DNA of 38,790 bases from Bacillota bacterium (lineage in GTDB: Bacteria > Bacillota_I > Bacilli_A > Erysipelotrichales > Erysipelotrichaceae), in NCBI GenBank assembly GCA_029097145.1, contig JAQXNC010000023.1:1-38790 (forward strand), in the 5' to 3' direction. Under the pieces are notes generated by a model, which was given only the letters and a program-made list of their open reading frames with translations, had not been told where the DNA came from and did not search any database. Numbering within the stretch: the stretch's first letter is position 1; every line of letters begins with the position of its first letter. Shown here piece after piece: positions 7,830 through 17,327 of the stretch. A program made the translations under genes and the position numbers.

Positions 7830-8531
7830 ATGATTGAAGTTAAAAATCTTGTGAAGACTTATGGAAACTTTAAAGCTGTTGATGGAATTTCATTTACGGC
7901 TGAAAATGGAAAGATTACGGTACTTTTAGGTCCTAATGGTGCTGGTAAGTCAACAACCATCAAGAGTATTGCAGGATTATTAAAGTTTGATGGAGAAATA
8001 CTGATAGATGGATATGATAATCATGATATAGAGGCTAAAAGAGTATTTGGATATATACCAGAAGCAGCTAATCTCTATGATAATCTGACCGTAAGAGAAC
8101 ATCTTAGTTTTATTAAAAAGGCATATGATGTGAAGGGTGATGGATATGAGAAGGAACTGCTGTCACTTTTTGAACTTGAAGAAAAAGTAGATGTGACAGC
8201 CAAGGAACTATCAAAAGGTATGAAACAGAAGTTATCGATGATGATGGCTCTTGTAACTAGACCAGATTCATTACTGGTGGATGAACCAATGATAGGGCTT
8301 GATCCAATGGCGATTGAGAATACTTTGAAACTGTTAAAGAAACTGAAGGATAATGGGGTAGCTGTCTTAATCTCAACACATATTATTGATATTATCGATG
8401 ATATCTATGATGAGGCTTATATTATTGATAAAGGTGTTTTAAAAGCACATGTATCCAAGAGTGAATTGAATTTAAACAGTCTTAAGGATGAATTCTTGAG
8501 AATTACTGCTGGGGATGAGAAACATGAATAA
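7830..8531 (+). CDS. ABC transporter ATP-binding protein
   Basis: 233 residues with the full set of nucleotide-binding motifs. These are Walker A GPNGAGKST (about 34-42), the signature LSKGMKQK, Walker B LLVDEPMIGLDP and the switch histidine in STHI. The short MIEVKNLVKTYG start and the LSKGMKQ signature are typical of ABC-2-type exporters. It overlaps the following membrane gene and must work with it. The cargo is unknown. Confidence 0.9.
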   Translation: MIEVKNLVKTYGNFKAVDGISFTAENGKITVLLGPNGAGKSTTIKSIAGLLKFDGEILIDGYDNHDIEAKRVFGYIPEAANLYDNLTVREHLSFIKKAYDVKGDGYEKELLSLFELEEKVDVTAKELSKGMKQKLSMMMALVTRPDSLLVDEPMIGLDPMAIENTLKLLKKLKDNGVAVLISTHIIDIIDDIYDEAYIIDKGVLKAHVSKSELNLNSLKDEFLRITAGDEKHE

Positions 8532-10068
8532 GCTTTTATATCTATACTTTTTAAAGGCTAAAGGTTTTATCAGAAAACTGTTTTCAAGGGTATCAAGTGC
8601 AGTATTAACGATAGTGGTTATTGTGCTGATTCTGGGATTATGTTATGTGATGTCGATGATTGATATTCCTGAAGCTGAAAAGGCACCGTTTGAAATACTG
8701 GTTGTGCTCTATCTTGGTTTTTCACTGTTTATGATGATGACGATGATGTTTCAGAAAAGGACAGCCTATATCTATCCGGTTGATGGTAATTTGCTGTTTG
8801 TTGGACCATTTAAAAAGAAAGACGTTATTCTGTTTGGGCTTCTGGGTTCGCTTTCTGGGACGTTGATGTTTGCGGTTATGACCTATGGTTATACGATGCT
8901 GTTTTTTGGACAGTTGTTTAGCCATCTGATGATTGATAATATTACCTTTCTTATTACAGGTCTTTTGATATTCTATAATGTCTTTGTCTTCATTGATATG
9001 CTTTATATATGTCTCATGACATCTAAATATCAGTCATGGATTAAAAGAGGTGTGATAGCTTTAGTGATACTGGTTATTGCAGCTATCTTTGGCTATTATT
9101 ATCTGATGTCATCGACAAGAGATCTCGATGGAGGCTTTATGAGTTTTGTTGCCAGCAATGTCTTTAGTGCTGTACCGGTTATTGGATGGGCTAAGATGTC
9201 ACTTATAGGTTTCCATTATGGTGATATGGTTTCAGGTTTAATGGGACTTGGATTCAATCTTTTACTGGCTGTAATTCTGACATATGTGACATTAAATCAT
9301 GAAGATATTGATGTTGAAGTGATGATGGAAGATGCTTCGTGGGCTGCAGAACTAAAGACCAGAGCGAAGAATAACGGCAGTAATCTCTATACCAATTTAA
9401 AAGTTCATGAAGTGAAGGGTTTTAAATGGGGTAATAAGGCTAAAGCCATCAGATCGAGAATGCTGCTTGATATGCTTAAGACAAGAAGTTTCATTACAAA
9501 ACAGGAAATAGGATTGATTGCCTTATATCTTGTAATCAGTATCTTTGATAAGTTTGATTTCGCTGGTTATTCACGTTATGTCATGATAATTCTCTTTATG
9601 ATTACGATGTCATCTAACTATAATGATGAACTCAAACATCACTATATCTATTTATTACCAGATAAACCGATTAAGAAACTCATTGCCCTTTTGGAACCGA
9701 CATTTCTTAAATTAATGATAGTAATTATAGTGATGCTGGGAATGGGCTTATTTATGAATCCGTCAGTCTTTGAGTTTGTTTCGGCATTCTTTGAAATGAC
9801 AGGCTATGGAATTCTCTTTGTCAGTGCTAATATCTGGTCACTTAAAATGTTAAAGAGTTCAAGCAGTCAGACGATGAATCAGCTTGTAAAGATGTTGATT
9901 ATAGTTCTGGCAGCTATTCCAAGTATTCTGATTGGTATCTTCTTTAATCTTGTGACAAATATCGAAATCTTCTCATTTGTATGCTCAATAGTTAATATTG
10001 TAGTGGCATGTTTCTTTATATATATTTCTAAAGGTATTATTTCAAATGATGCCTTCATTGAAGATTAA
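8524..10068 (+). CDS. ABC-2-like exporter membrane subunit
   Basis: About 514 residues with a dozen or so hydrophobic segments in two blocks (about 25-260 and 330-510) split by a charged cytoplasmic stretch. It overlaps the ATPase gene by 8 bases if it starts at ATG 8524, where GGGG is nine bases upstream. ATG 8515 has no room for a ribosome site. Large permeases of this kind pair with single ATPases in Firmicutes and are usually annotated as putative ABC exporters. No substrate can be inferred. Confidence 0.75.
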   Translation: MNKLLYLYFLKAKGFIRKLFSRVSSAVLTIVVIVLILGLCYVMSMIDIPEAEKAPFEILVVLYLGFSLFMMMTMMFQKRTAYIYPVDGNLLFVGPFKKKDVILFGLLGSLSGTLMFAVMTYGYTMLFFGQLFSHLMIDNITFLITGLLIFYNVFVFIDMLYICLMTSKYQSWIKRGVIALVILVIAAIFGYYYLMSSTRDLDGGFMSFVASNVFSAVPVIGWAKMSLIGFHYGDMVSGLMGLGFNLLLAVILTYVTLNHEDIDVEVMMEDASWAAELKTRAKNNGSNLYTNLKVHEVKGFKWGNKAKAIRSRMLLDMLKTRSFITKQEIGLIALYLVISIFDKFDFAGYSRYVMIILFMITMSSNYNDELKHHYIYLLPDKPIKKLIALLEPTFLKLMIVIIVMLGMGLFMNPSVFEFVSAFFEMTGYGILFVSANIWSLKMLKSSSSQTMNQLVKMLIIVLAAIPSILIGIFFNLVTNIEIFSFVCSIVNIVVACFFIYISKGIISNDAFIED

Positions 10069-10086
10069 AAATAAATATTTTATAAT
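10058..10086 (+). promoter_or_regulatory. Promoter of the YdjI-to-barstar operon
   Basis: TTGAAG (10058-10063), exactly 17 bases, then TATAAT (10081-10086). The -35 lies inside the last codons of the preceding permease gene. AGGAGG at 10102-10107 precedes ATG 10116. Confidence 0.7.
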
Positions 10087-10115
10087 TAGAATAAGTATTT
10101 CAGGAGGAAATTATA

Positions 10116-11303
10116 ATGGGTTTAATTAAAGCAGCTTTAGATGCAACTGTATCTACTATGAGTGATGTCTGGAAAGACTATTTTGTATGCGACGCTTTAG
10201 ATAATGATATTTTGATGGTCAAAGGTGTCAAGAAAGCCAGTAAACGTTCACTTTTCGGTAATAATGATAATAATGTGATTACTGATGGATCTGGTATTGT
10301 GGTGGCTAATGGTCAGTGTGCTATTATCGTTGATGATGGTGAAGTACGTGAAGTAGCTGGTGAGCCAGGGTTATATACATTTGATACTTCTAAAGGTCCA
10401 AGTTTCTTTGGTCAGGGTTTTTTGAATGGTGTTAAGAATGCCTTTAATGAAGTTGTTGAACGTTTTACTTATGGTGGGGATGCGGCAAGTGATCATCGTA
10501 TCTACTATGTTAATATCAAGGAAATAGTAGGGAATAAATATGGAACTGCATCACCAGTACCTTTTAGAGTAATTGATAAGAATATTGGGCTTGATGTCGA
10601 TATCAGTGTACGTATGAACGGTGAATATTCATTTAGAATTGAAAATCCACTTATTTTCTATACAAATGTCGCTGGTAATGTCGCATCATATTACAGCAAG
10701 AGTGAACTTGAATCGCAGATGCGTTCTGAATTTTTAACAGCTTTACAGCCATCGCTGGCGATTATTTCTTCAAGAGGTGTCAGATATTCTGAAGTTCCAA
10801 TGCATGTATCTGAACTCAGCGATGCCTTAAATGAAGAACTGTCAGATAAATGGTTTAACTTAAGAGGTATTAAGGTTGTATCGCTGGCTGTTAATTCAAT
10901 TAATGCATCTAAAGAAGATGAAGATATGATTAAGCAGTTACAGAAATCAGCCGTAATGCGTGATCCAAATATGGCAGCTGCGACATTGGTTGGTGCTCAG
11001 GCTGATGCGATGCGTATGGCGGCATCTAATACAAAAGGAGCTATGCAGGGCTTTATGGGTATGAATATGGCTAATCAGGCTGGTGGTATGAATATTAACA
11101 GTCTTTATGAAATGGGTAATAAAGAAGTAAAGACAGATACAAATGCTGGCGGCTGGATGTGTGAATGTGGTGCTGCTAATACCGGTAATTTCTGTACAAA
11201 TTGTGGTAAACCAAGACCGGCATCTAAGTTTTGTTCAAAATGTGGCAAAGAAGTAAAGGCTGATGATAAATTCTGCCCAGCTTGTGGTAATCAGCTTAGT
11301 TAA
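10116..11303 (+). CDS. ydjI: YdjI-like SPFH-domain protein with C-terminal zinc ribbons
   Basis: 395 residues. Residues about 35-280 form the SPFH/Band-7-type domain of the YdjI family (RVIDKNIGLDVDISVRMNG, then a helical region ending QLQKSAVMRDP). The tail carries two zinc ribbons: CECGAANTGNFCTNCG and FCSKCGKEVKADDKFCPACG. In Bacillus subtilis YdjI links the phage-shock protein PspA to the membrane during envelope stress (established for that family). Here it opens a long operon followed by YdjG-like and YdjH-like genes. No pspA gene lies beside it, so a partner must be elsewhere or be different. The zinc ribbons may mediate contact with the next protein (inference). Confidence 0.85.
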   Translation: MGLIKAALDATVSTMSDVWKDYFVCDALDNDILMVKGVKKASKRSLFGNNDNNVITDGSGIVVANGQCAIIVDDGEVREVAGEPGLYTFDTSKGPSFFGQGFLNGVKNAFNEVVERFTYGGDAASDHRIYYVNIKEIVGNKYGTASPVPFRVIDKNIGLDVDISVRMNGEYSFRIENPLIFYTNVAGNVASYYSKSELESQMRSEFLTALQPSLAIISSRGVRYSEVPMHVSELSDALNEELSDKWFNLRGIKVVSLAVNSINASKEDEDMIKQLQKSAVMRDPNMAAATLVGAQADAMRMAASNTKGAMQGFMGMNMANQAGGMNINSLYEMGNKEVKTDTNAGGWMCECGAANTGNFCTNCGKPRPASKFCSKCGKEVKADDKFCPACGNQLS

Positions 11304-11328
11304 AGTATAAATAATTAAAGGAGACAAA

Positions 11329-12405
11329 ATGGGAGATATCAAAACCTATAAATGTCCAAACTGTGATGGAGCGATAACTTTTGATGCGACAGCACAGAAG
11401 ATGAAATGCCCCTATTGTAAAACAGAAATCGATGTCGCTTCATTAGTTGAATATGAAGATGATAAGGTACATGATGATGAAGATCATTTCGGCTGGGAAG
11501 AAGTGAATTTTGATAATGTCTTAAGTGAAGAAGAAGGCAATCTTAAGCGTTATATCTGTCAAAGCTGTGGTGGTGAAGTCGTAGGTGATGCCTATCTGGC
11601 TTCATCAAGCTGTCCATTTTGTGGTAATCCAGTTATCATGGAAGAACAGTTTGAAGGAATATTGAGACCAGATTATGTCATTCCTTTTAAATATAATAAA
11701 GAACAGGCTAAAGAAGCGATGCTTAAGCATTTTAAGGGTAAGTTTCTGTTACCTAATGATTTTAAGTCAGCTGGGAAACTGGATAAGATAAATGGTGTTT
11801 ATGTACCATACTGGCTCTTTGATGCGGATGCCAAAGGTGGAGTCAGATATCGCGCGACAAGAACTAATACATTTGTGAGTGGTGACTATAACGTTACTGA
11901 AACACTGCACTTTCTTTTATATCGTGAAGGAATCATGCATTTTGAGAAGATTCCTAATGATGCATCGATGAAATTTGATGATAAGACTCTTGAAGCCCTT
12001 GAACCTTATGATTTTAATGAAATTATGGACTTCAAGACAGCTTATCTGCAGGGATACTTAAGTGATCGCTATGGGGTTAAGCCGGATGATGTCAAAAACA
12101 GAGTTAATGAACGTATGCGTAATTCGATGATTGAAGAGCTTTCGATGACAACCGTTGGTTATTCATCAGTGATTCCTGAAAGTGTCAGACTGTCATTTAA
12201 TGATGGTAAGGTTCATTATGCTTTGTTGCCTGTCTATGTATTACATATGAAGTATCATGGTAAGGATTATCAGTTTATGATGAATGGTCAGACTGGAAAG
12301 TTTGTCGGTGACTTACCAAAAGACAATGGCAAACTCATAATAATGATGCTTAGTGTCTTTGCGATTACCTTTATTCTGTGTTTCTTATTAATGTATGTAA
12401 TCTAG
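11329..12405 (+). CDS. ydjG: YdjG-like zinc-ribbon membrane protein
   Basis: 358 residues. Two zinc ribbons open the protein: YKCPNCDGAI...CPYC near 8-34 and YICQSCGGEV...CPFCG near 75-100. A globular central region (YVPYWLFDADAKGG) follows, and one membrane helix ends the chain (about 334-357). The order of parts matches YdjG of the B. subtilis stress locus and related proteins often labelled TFIIB-type zinc finger. The anchor faces the ribbons into the cytoplasm. It lies 25 bases after the SPFH gene with its own GGAGA ribosome site. Confidence 0.75.
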   Translation: MGDIKTYKCPNCDGAITFDATAQKMKCPYCKTEIDVASLVEYEDDKVHDDEDHFGWEEVNFDNVLSEEEGNLKRYICQSCGGEVVGDAYLASSSCPFCGNPVIMEEQFEGILRPDYVIPFKYNKEQAKEAMLKHFKGKFLLPNDFKSAGKLDKINGVYVPYWLFDADAKGGVRYRATRTNTFVSGDYNVTETLHFLLYREGIMHFEKIPNDASMKFDDKTLEALEPYDFNEIMDFKTAYLQGYLSDRYGVKPDDVKNRVNERMRNSMIEELSMTTVGYSSVIPESVRLSFNDGKVHYALLPVYVLHMKYHGKDYQFMMNGQTGKFVGDLPKDNGKLIIMMLSVFAITFILCFLLMYVI

Positions 12406-12413
12406 GGGGATGT

Positions 12414-13208
12414 ATGAAGAAATTATTAGCATTGATTATCCTTTTGGGATTACTGGCATTTAACATAAGTGCTGATGGTATCGCCATTAAAGATGATGCC
12501 TATCTTTTAAGTGAAAGTGAGAAGTATCAGCTTGAAGAAAAAATAGACAGCTATAAAAGACAGTATCAGATTGATTTTGTCATCTATACCACAAATGAAT
12601 ATTATGCAGGTGATGTGAGATATGCCGCTGCTGATTACTATGATTATAACGGTTATCGAAGTGAGGGTGTCTTACTGTATATCAATATGGCTAATCGCGA
12701 GTATTTTGTTTTGACAACAGGTGATAATACAATATACCGTATTACTGATTATGCCATCGAAAAGATGAATGATGGACTTGGCGATAGACTGAGTGATGGT
12801 GACTACTTTAAAGCTATGAATCACTATCTGGATTCAATAGCTTATTATCTTGATTTCTATAATGAAACCCATTCACCATATGACTACAATAATCATAAGA
12901 CACAAAGTGAAAAGCTGAATGATGCACTGTTATTCTCGGGAATTATAGCTGCAGCAGTTACTTTGATATTTACAGTAATCATGGTTTCACAGCTTAAATC
13001 TATCAAGGCTCAAAGAAATGCCAGTGCCTATTCTGTCAATGGTCGAAGTTTCTTAAAGGCTGATATTACAAAGTCAAGAGATATGTTCCTTTATCGTACT
13101 GTCACAAGAGTGCCAATACCTAAACCTAATGACAGTTCACATGGCGGATCAAGTACTTTCCATGGTTCTAGTGGTATCAGTCATGGTGGTGGCGGAGGTC
13201 GCTTCTAA
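12414..13208 (+). CDS. ydjH: YdjH-like TPM-domain membrane protein
   Basis: 264 residues from ATG 12414, preceded by GGGGGA; an in-frame ATG further upstream lies inside the preceding gene and is rejected. A signal peptide (about 1-20) leads into a TPM/YgcG domain (about 25-145: IKDDAYLLSESEKYQLEEKI, then QIDFVIYTT). A second membrane helix sits near 168-192, and the tail is rich in Ser, Gly and His (ending GGGGGRF), as in many TPM proteins. TPM domains are assigned to thylakoid protein quality control in plants and to membrane-stress loci in bacteria. It completes the YdjG/H/I trio. Stop and next start overlap as TAATG. Confidence 0.8.
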   Translation: MKKLLALIILLGLLAFNISADGIAIKDDAYLLSESEKYQLEEKIDSYKRQYQIDFVIYTTNEYYAGDVRYAAADYYDYNGYRSEGVLLYINMANREYFVLTTGDNTIYRITDYAIEKMNDGLGDRLSDGDYFKAMNHYLDSIAYYLDFYNETHSPYDYNNHKTQSEKLNDALLFSGIIAAAVTLIFTVIMVSQLKSIKAQRNASAYSVNGRSFLKADITKSRDMFLYRTVTRVPIPKPNDSSHGGSSTFHGSSGISHGGGGGRF

Positions 13209-13447
13209 TGAAAGAATTAAAAGTATTTATCCTTAAGGGCTGTCCGTATTGCCAGATAGCCCTTAAGGCACTTGATAAAGCGATGTTTAAGGATGTCAAT
13301 GTCATCGTTATTGATGAGAGAGAAAATCCTGAAATCGCTGAACAATATGATTATTATTATGTACCTGCCTTCTATCTTGATGGTGTCAAGATTCATGAAG
13401 GGGTAATAGATAAGAAAGAGGCAGAAAGACTTGTTTCATCTATTTAA
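13208..13447 (+). CDS. Glutaredoxin-like thiol oxidoreductase
   Basis: A 79-residue single-domain protein with the redox motif GCPYC (residues 11-15) and a cis-proline in YVPAFYLDG. Size and motifs fit a small cytoplasmic glutaredoxin or NrdH-type protein. Its start overlaps the previous stop by one base, so it is translated by coupling. The TPM protein next to it has no obvious cysteine substrate, while the zinc-ribbon proteins have many (speculative link). Confidence 0.8.
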   Translation: MKELKVFILKGCPYCQIALKALDKAMFKDVNVIVIDERENPEIAEQYDYYYVPAFYLDGVKIHEGVIDKKEAERLVSSI

Positions 13448-13883
13448 AAAGAAAACATATGAAGGTGAAGTGGTAACACTTAAGATGAAGGCTCATTACT
13501 CAAAGGAAGAGACATATGACCACGTTGAGAGTGTTATCTTTGATATTTATACCAGTATCGATAATAAGAAGATTGGTTCGATTGATTTGAGACTGACGAT
13601 GAATGATATGATGTTTTATTATGGGCATGTCGGTTATCATATTCTTGAGAAGTATCGTGGACATGGATATGCTTATGAAGCCTGTCTTGTGCTTATGGAT
13701 ATTGCCAGAAATGAATATCATCTAAATGAGCTGATCTTTACTTCAAATCCTGATAATTTTGCTTCTATCAGGACAATTGAGAAACTGAATCCGGTATTTA
13801 AGGGTTGTTTTAAGGTGCCATATGGTCATCCTTTAAGAGATATTGGTGAATATGAGAAGAATGTATATAGTGTATTATTATGA
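13431..13883 (+). CDS. GNAT-family N-acetyltransferase
   Basis: About 150 residues. The acetyl-CoA binding signature is ILEKYRGHGYAYEACLVL, and the final beta strands (LIFTSNPDNFASIRTIEKL) are typical of this fold. The start taken is TTG 13431, inside the glutaredoxin gene, with GAAAGAGG upstream. It keeps a basic N-terminus (MFHLFKKKTYEGE) that reads as real protein. The first ATG (residue 18) is the alternative. The substrate is unknown. Its stop overlaps the next start as ATGA. Confidence 0.75.
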   Translation: MFHLFKKKTYEGEVVTLKMKAHYSKEETYDHVESVIFDIYTSIDNKKIGSIDLRLTMNDMMFYYGHVGYHILEKYRGHGYAYEACLVLMDIARNEYHLNELIFTSNPDNFASIRTIEKLNPVFKGCFKVPYGHPLRDIGEYEKNVYSVLL

Positions 13884-15415
13884 GAAAATTGGTTGAGTTT
13901 TTATTAAAATTTCTAAGCAGTCGTATCTTTCTGGTGGCTTTTATCCTATGCAGCCAGCTTTTACTGCTTTTGACTTTTCTTTTTAGAATTGGTACAGACA
14001 GCTATACTTTAAGAGTTATCTTTTATACAATCAATATTTTCTGTGCACTTAAGGTTATTAATCGTTATTCCAATACATCATACAAACTGGCCTGGATGAT
14101 TATTATCTTAGGACTTCCACTGGTTGGAGGCATAACCTATCTGATGTTTGCAGAAAGAAAGGTTCCTAAACGTTTAAGAGGTCGTATTATTTATCATCTG
14201 ATGGAATCGCGAGATTTCTTTCCAGAAAACCAGATTGAGATTGAAGATGAAGATATCAGACAGATATATACGTATCTCAATAAAAACAGTTATTATCCAT
14301 ATTATCAGAATACAGAGGTTGAATACTTTAAAAGTGGTGAAGATTTCTTTGAAGATATAATTAAGAAAATTAGAAATGCCAAACATTTTATCTTTATTGA
14401 ATTCTTTATCATTAAAAAAGGCTATATGCTCGATAGACTGATCGAAGCTTTAAGAGCGAAAATAGCTGAAGGCGTTGAAGTATACATGCTTTATGATGAT
14501 GGTGGTTGTATTACGTGTCTGCCTGAAAACTTCGAAAGTACACTTAAAAGTTATGGGATTAAGGTCGTTGCCTTCTCTCCAGTTACTTTAAGACTGTCTC
14601 TTTTATCAAAGGCTAATAATCGTTCACACCGCAAGATAATCGTTATTGATAATGAATATGGCTTTACGGGTGGTTTTAATCTGGCTGATGAATATATCAA
14701 TAAAACCAGTCCTTTTGGGTATTGGAAGGATACAGGTGTTATTTTACATGGTGAAGCAGTATGGAATCTGACAGTCATGTTTATTCAGTTTTATAATGCC
14801 AGTGTCAAGGATCAGGAAACACTTAACTATTATGACTTTAAGATTAATAATGTTGTGCCTGATAAGCAATCACTCTTTTTACCATTTTCTGATTCACCAA
14901 CTGATACTGAAGATCTCGCAAGAACAGTCCATCTTTCTTTAATTAATCATGCCAAGAAATATATTTATATCCATACACCATATCTGATACTTGACTATGA
15001 TTTGATTAACGCACTTACTATAGCTGCCAAATCAGGTGTTGAAGTCATCATTACCGTTCCGCATATTCCTGATAAGAAGACCGTCTTTATGGTTACCAGA
15101 TCTAATTATCAGGTATTACTGGAAGCTGGTGTCAGAATCTTTGAATATACCCCAGGATTTATTCATTCCAAGATGATTGTAGTAGATGATAAACTGGCAT
15201 TAAATGGTACATTTAATATGGATTTCAGATCATATTATCTGAATTATGAGTGCGGCGTCTTGATTGCTCAGGATGAAGAAATTCTGAAGATGCGTGATGA
15301 TTATCTCAATACATTAAAAGAATCAGAAGAAATAACGCTTGAAAAAGCTAAGAATGTGAATATCGTAGTTCTAATACTGCGCTCAATATTGAATGTTTTT
15401 GCACCTCTGTTATAA
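13880..15415 (+). CDS. cls: Cardiolipin synthase
   Basis: 511 residues. Two N-terminal membrane helices (about 15-60) precede two phospholipase-D catalytic motifs: HRKIIVIDNEYGFTGG and HSKMIVVDDKLALNG, both with the HxK and Asp residues. Length and order match bacterial Cls, which condenses two phosphatidylglycerols into cardiolipin at the membrane. Position in an operon of membrane-stress proteins fits a role in lipid remodelling. Confidence 0.92.
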   Translation: MRKLVEFLLKFLSSRIFLVAFILCSQLLLLLTFLFRIGTDSYTLRVIFYTINIFCALKVINRYSNTSYKLAWMIIILGLPLVGGITYLMFAERKVPKRLRGRIIYHLMESRDFFPENQIEIEDEDIRQIYTYLNKNSYYPYYQNTEVEYFKSGEDFFEDIIKKIRNAKHFIFIEFFIIKKGYMLDRLIEALRAKIAEGVEVYMLYDDGGCITCLPENFESTLKSYGIKVVAFSPVTLRLSLLSKANNRSHRKIIVIDNEYGFTGGFNLADEYINKTSPFGYWKDTGVILHGEAVWNLTVMFIQFYNASVKDQETLNYYDFKINNVVPDKQSLFLPFSDSPTDTEDLARTVHLSLINHAKKYIYIHTPYLILDYDLINALTIAAKSGVEVIITVPHIPDKKTVFMVTRSNYQVLLEAGVRIFEYTPGFIHSKMIVVDDKLALNGTFNMDFRSYYLNYECGVLIAQDEEILKMRDDYLNTLKESEEITLEKAKNVNIVVLILRSILNVFAPLL

Positions 15416-15424
15416 AATAAGGTG

Positions 15425-15679
15425 ATGAAAAAAATTGAAACCTTTAATGAGGTACTAAATAACCTATCGCATAAAGAAATAGTTACTCTGGCTAATGGTA
15501 ACTATTTTGTTATGAAGGGGGAGAAAATCTTGTCTTATTTTAAAGGCAACCGTATCGTAATGACTGTTCAGGATTTTATTGATTTATATTCTAGATGTGA
15601 TTTCTTTGAATATGAAGATGACAATGTCGTAATTGACAGTCTTAAGGACAGTGAATACTATAGTTTTAAACATAAATAG
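15425..15679 (+). CDS. Small hypothetical protein
   Basis: An 84- to 85-residue acidic protein (MKKIETFNEVLNNLSHKE...). A GTG just before the ATG is an alternative start; AAGG lies right upstream. It has no membrane segment or recognisable motif, and a middle portion (MKGEKILSYFKGNRIVMTVQDFIDLY) suggests a compact alpha/beta fold. It sits between cardiolipin synthase and patatin genes with 9-base gaps, so it is part of the operon. Function unknown. Confidence 0.6.
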   Translation: MKKIETFNEVLNNLSHKEIVTLANGNYFVMKGEKILSYFKGNRIVMTVQDFIDLYSRCDFFEYEDDNVVIDSLKDSEYYSFKHK

Positions 15680-15687
15680 GGGGAAAT

Positions 15688-16539
15688 ATGAAAACATCGC
15701 TGGTATTAGAAGGTGGAGGTATGCGTGGAGCCTATACTGCAGGCTGTCTTGCATGGCTTTTGGATAATGGAATTACATTTGACAGTGCCTATGGTATAAG
15801 CACAGGCGCAGTACATCTTTGTTCATATCTGTCTGAGAATGAAGATTATCTTTATGATTTATCAACTAATCATATTGCCGATAAGGAACTTGTAGGTATC
15901 AGATCAGTACTTAGAGAGGGACGTATTGTGGGTTATGACTATCTTTTCAATCATATCCTGCCAGTTGTTAAGCAATATGATATTACTAAAGCCTACAATT
16001 CAGATACTACAGCTAAGATTGGGGTTTATGATCTTGATCTGGGTAAGACTGTATTTTATAACCTGAAGGATATGGACCGTACAAACTATATTCTTAAGGC
16101 AGCTACAACTCTGCCTATTCTTGGAAGAATTGTTGAATATGATGGTCATAAGTTACTTGATGGTGGTATTACCAAGATGATACCAATTGAAGAGTCAGTT
16201 GAAGATGGTAATGATAAACATCTTGTAATATGTACTAAACCAGAAGGATTTAAACGTAAAAAAGCCAAATGGATTATCAGAGTGTTGATGAGATTAAACT
16301 ATCTGAAGTATAAATGTGTTTATGATGATTATTGTGTAAGACATATAAACTATGAAAAACAGATGGAACTGATTAAGAAACTTGAAGATGAAGGTAAGGT
16401 AATCTATATCTATCCAAGTGAGCAGTCTGAAGTCAGCCGTCTGGGTGGCGATAAGGAAAACCTGAGAAAACTGTATCAGCTTGGTAAAGATGATATGGAA
16501 AGACATAGAGAAGAGATTATCAGGAATTTTAAGAAATGA
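15688..16539 (+). CDS. Patatin-like phospholipase
   Basis: 283 residues. The patatin set is complete: the oxyanion loop GGGMRGAY at 9-16, the nucleophile motif GISTG near 37-41 and the dyad motif DGG near 163-165. Such proteins are serine-Asp lipid acyl hydrolases related to YjjU/RssA-type patatins. No signal peptide is present, so it is cytoplasmic or membrane-associated. A strong AGGGGGA ribosome site lies upstream. With the neighbouring cardiolipin synthase it suggests phospholipid turnover in this operon. Confidence 0.88.
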   Translation: MKTSLVLEGGGMRGAYTAGCLAWLLDNGITFDSAYGISTGAVHLCSYLSENEDYLYDLSTNHIADKELVGIRSVLREGRIVGYDYLFNHILPVVKQYDITKAYNSDTTAKIGVYDLDLGKTVFYNLKDMDRTNYILKAATTLPILGRIVEYDGHKLLDGGITKMIPIEESVEDGNDKHLVICTKPEGFKRKKAKWIIRVLMRLNYLKYKCVYDDYCVRHINYEKQMELIKKLEDEGKVIYIYPSEQSEVSRLGGDKENLRKLYQLGKDDMERHREEIIRNFKK

Positions 16540-17327
16540 TATTGAGATGTCCTAAATGTCTAAAAGAACTCGTTCAGAATGATTCAAGATATGTCTGTAT
16601 CAATAATCATTCTTTTGATATTGCCAAAGAAGGTTATGCTTCATTACTTTTAAATAACCGTAAACATACTGGTGATGATAAGAAAATGGCAAAAGCCCGA
16701 AAAGACTTCTTTAGTCATGATTATTATCATGCCTTAAAAGATACAATACTGGATATTGTAAAAGATTTGGAAGTTAAAGTAATCGTTGATGCCGGATGTG
16801 GTGAGGGTTATTATACCAATTATTTTAAGAGTCATCTCAATGCTGATATATATGGCTTTGATATGTCAAAATATGCCCTGATGTATGCATCAAAACGTAA
16901 TCATGATGTCCATTATTTTACTGCCAGTCTCTTTGATATGCCTCTTTGTGATCATAGTGCAGATCTGATACTTAGTATTTTTGCACCTATAGCGCATGAT
17001 GAATTCAAAAGAGTATTAAGGGATGGTGGATATTTTATAAAGGTCAGTCCACTCCCAAGACATTTATGGGAATTAAAGATGGCTTTATATGATAAACCTT
17101 ATGAGAATATGATTAAGGATGAAGATGATCCATGTTTAAATAAACTTTTTGAAAGACATGTCGAAGATTATGTAACTATTGATAATCATGAAGATATCGA
17201 AGCATTGTTTATGATGACTCCCTATTATTATCGCAGTCCGAAAAGTACTTTCGATAAGCTTTCAAAGCTTGATAGAATTGAGGTTAGTCTGGCATTTAGG
17301 GTGGAGGTATTTAAGGTAAAATCATGA
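16536..17327 (+). CDS. rlmA: RlmA-type 23S rRNA (guanine-N1) methyltransferase
   Basis: 263 residues. The N-terminus has the RlmA zinc finger (Cys5, Cys8, Cys21 and His25 in MILRCPKC...YVCINNHSF), followed by the family's linker FDIAKEGYASLLL. The SAM-binding motif is VDAGCGEGYYT. RlmA enzymes methylate N1 of a guanine in helix 35 of 23S rRNA (G745 or G748 depending on subtype); which base applies here cannot be told. It overlaps both neighbours by 4 bases (ATGA), including the barnase gene after it. Confidence 0.85.
   Translation: MILRCPKCLKELVQNDSRYVCINNHSFDIAKEGYASLLLNNRKHTGDDKKMAKARKDFFSHDYYHALKDTILDIVKDLEVKVIVDAGCGEGYYTNYFKSHLNADIYGFDMSKYALMYASKRNHDVHYFTASLFDMPLCDHSADLILSIFAPIAHDEFKRVLRDGGYFIKVSPLPRHLWELKMALYDKPYENMIKDEDDPCLNKLFERHVEDYVTIDNHEDIEALFMMTPYYYRSPKSTFDKLSKLDRIEVSLAFRVEVFKVKS

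Noticed and set aside
12378-12413. Upstream ATG for the TPM-domain protein
   Set aside because: It lies inside the preceding gene without a ribosome site. ATG 12414 has GGGGGA and gives a proper signal peptide.
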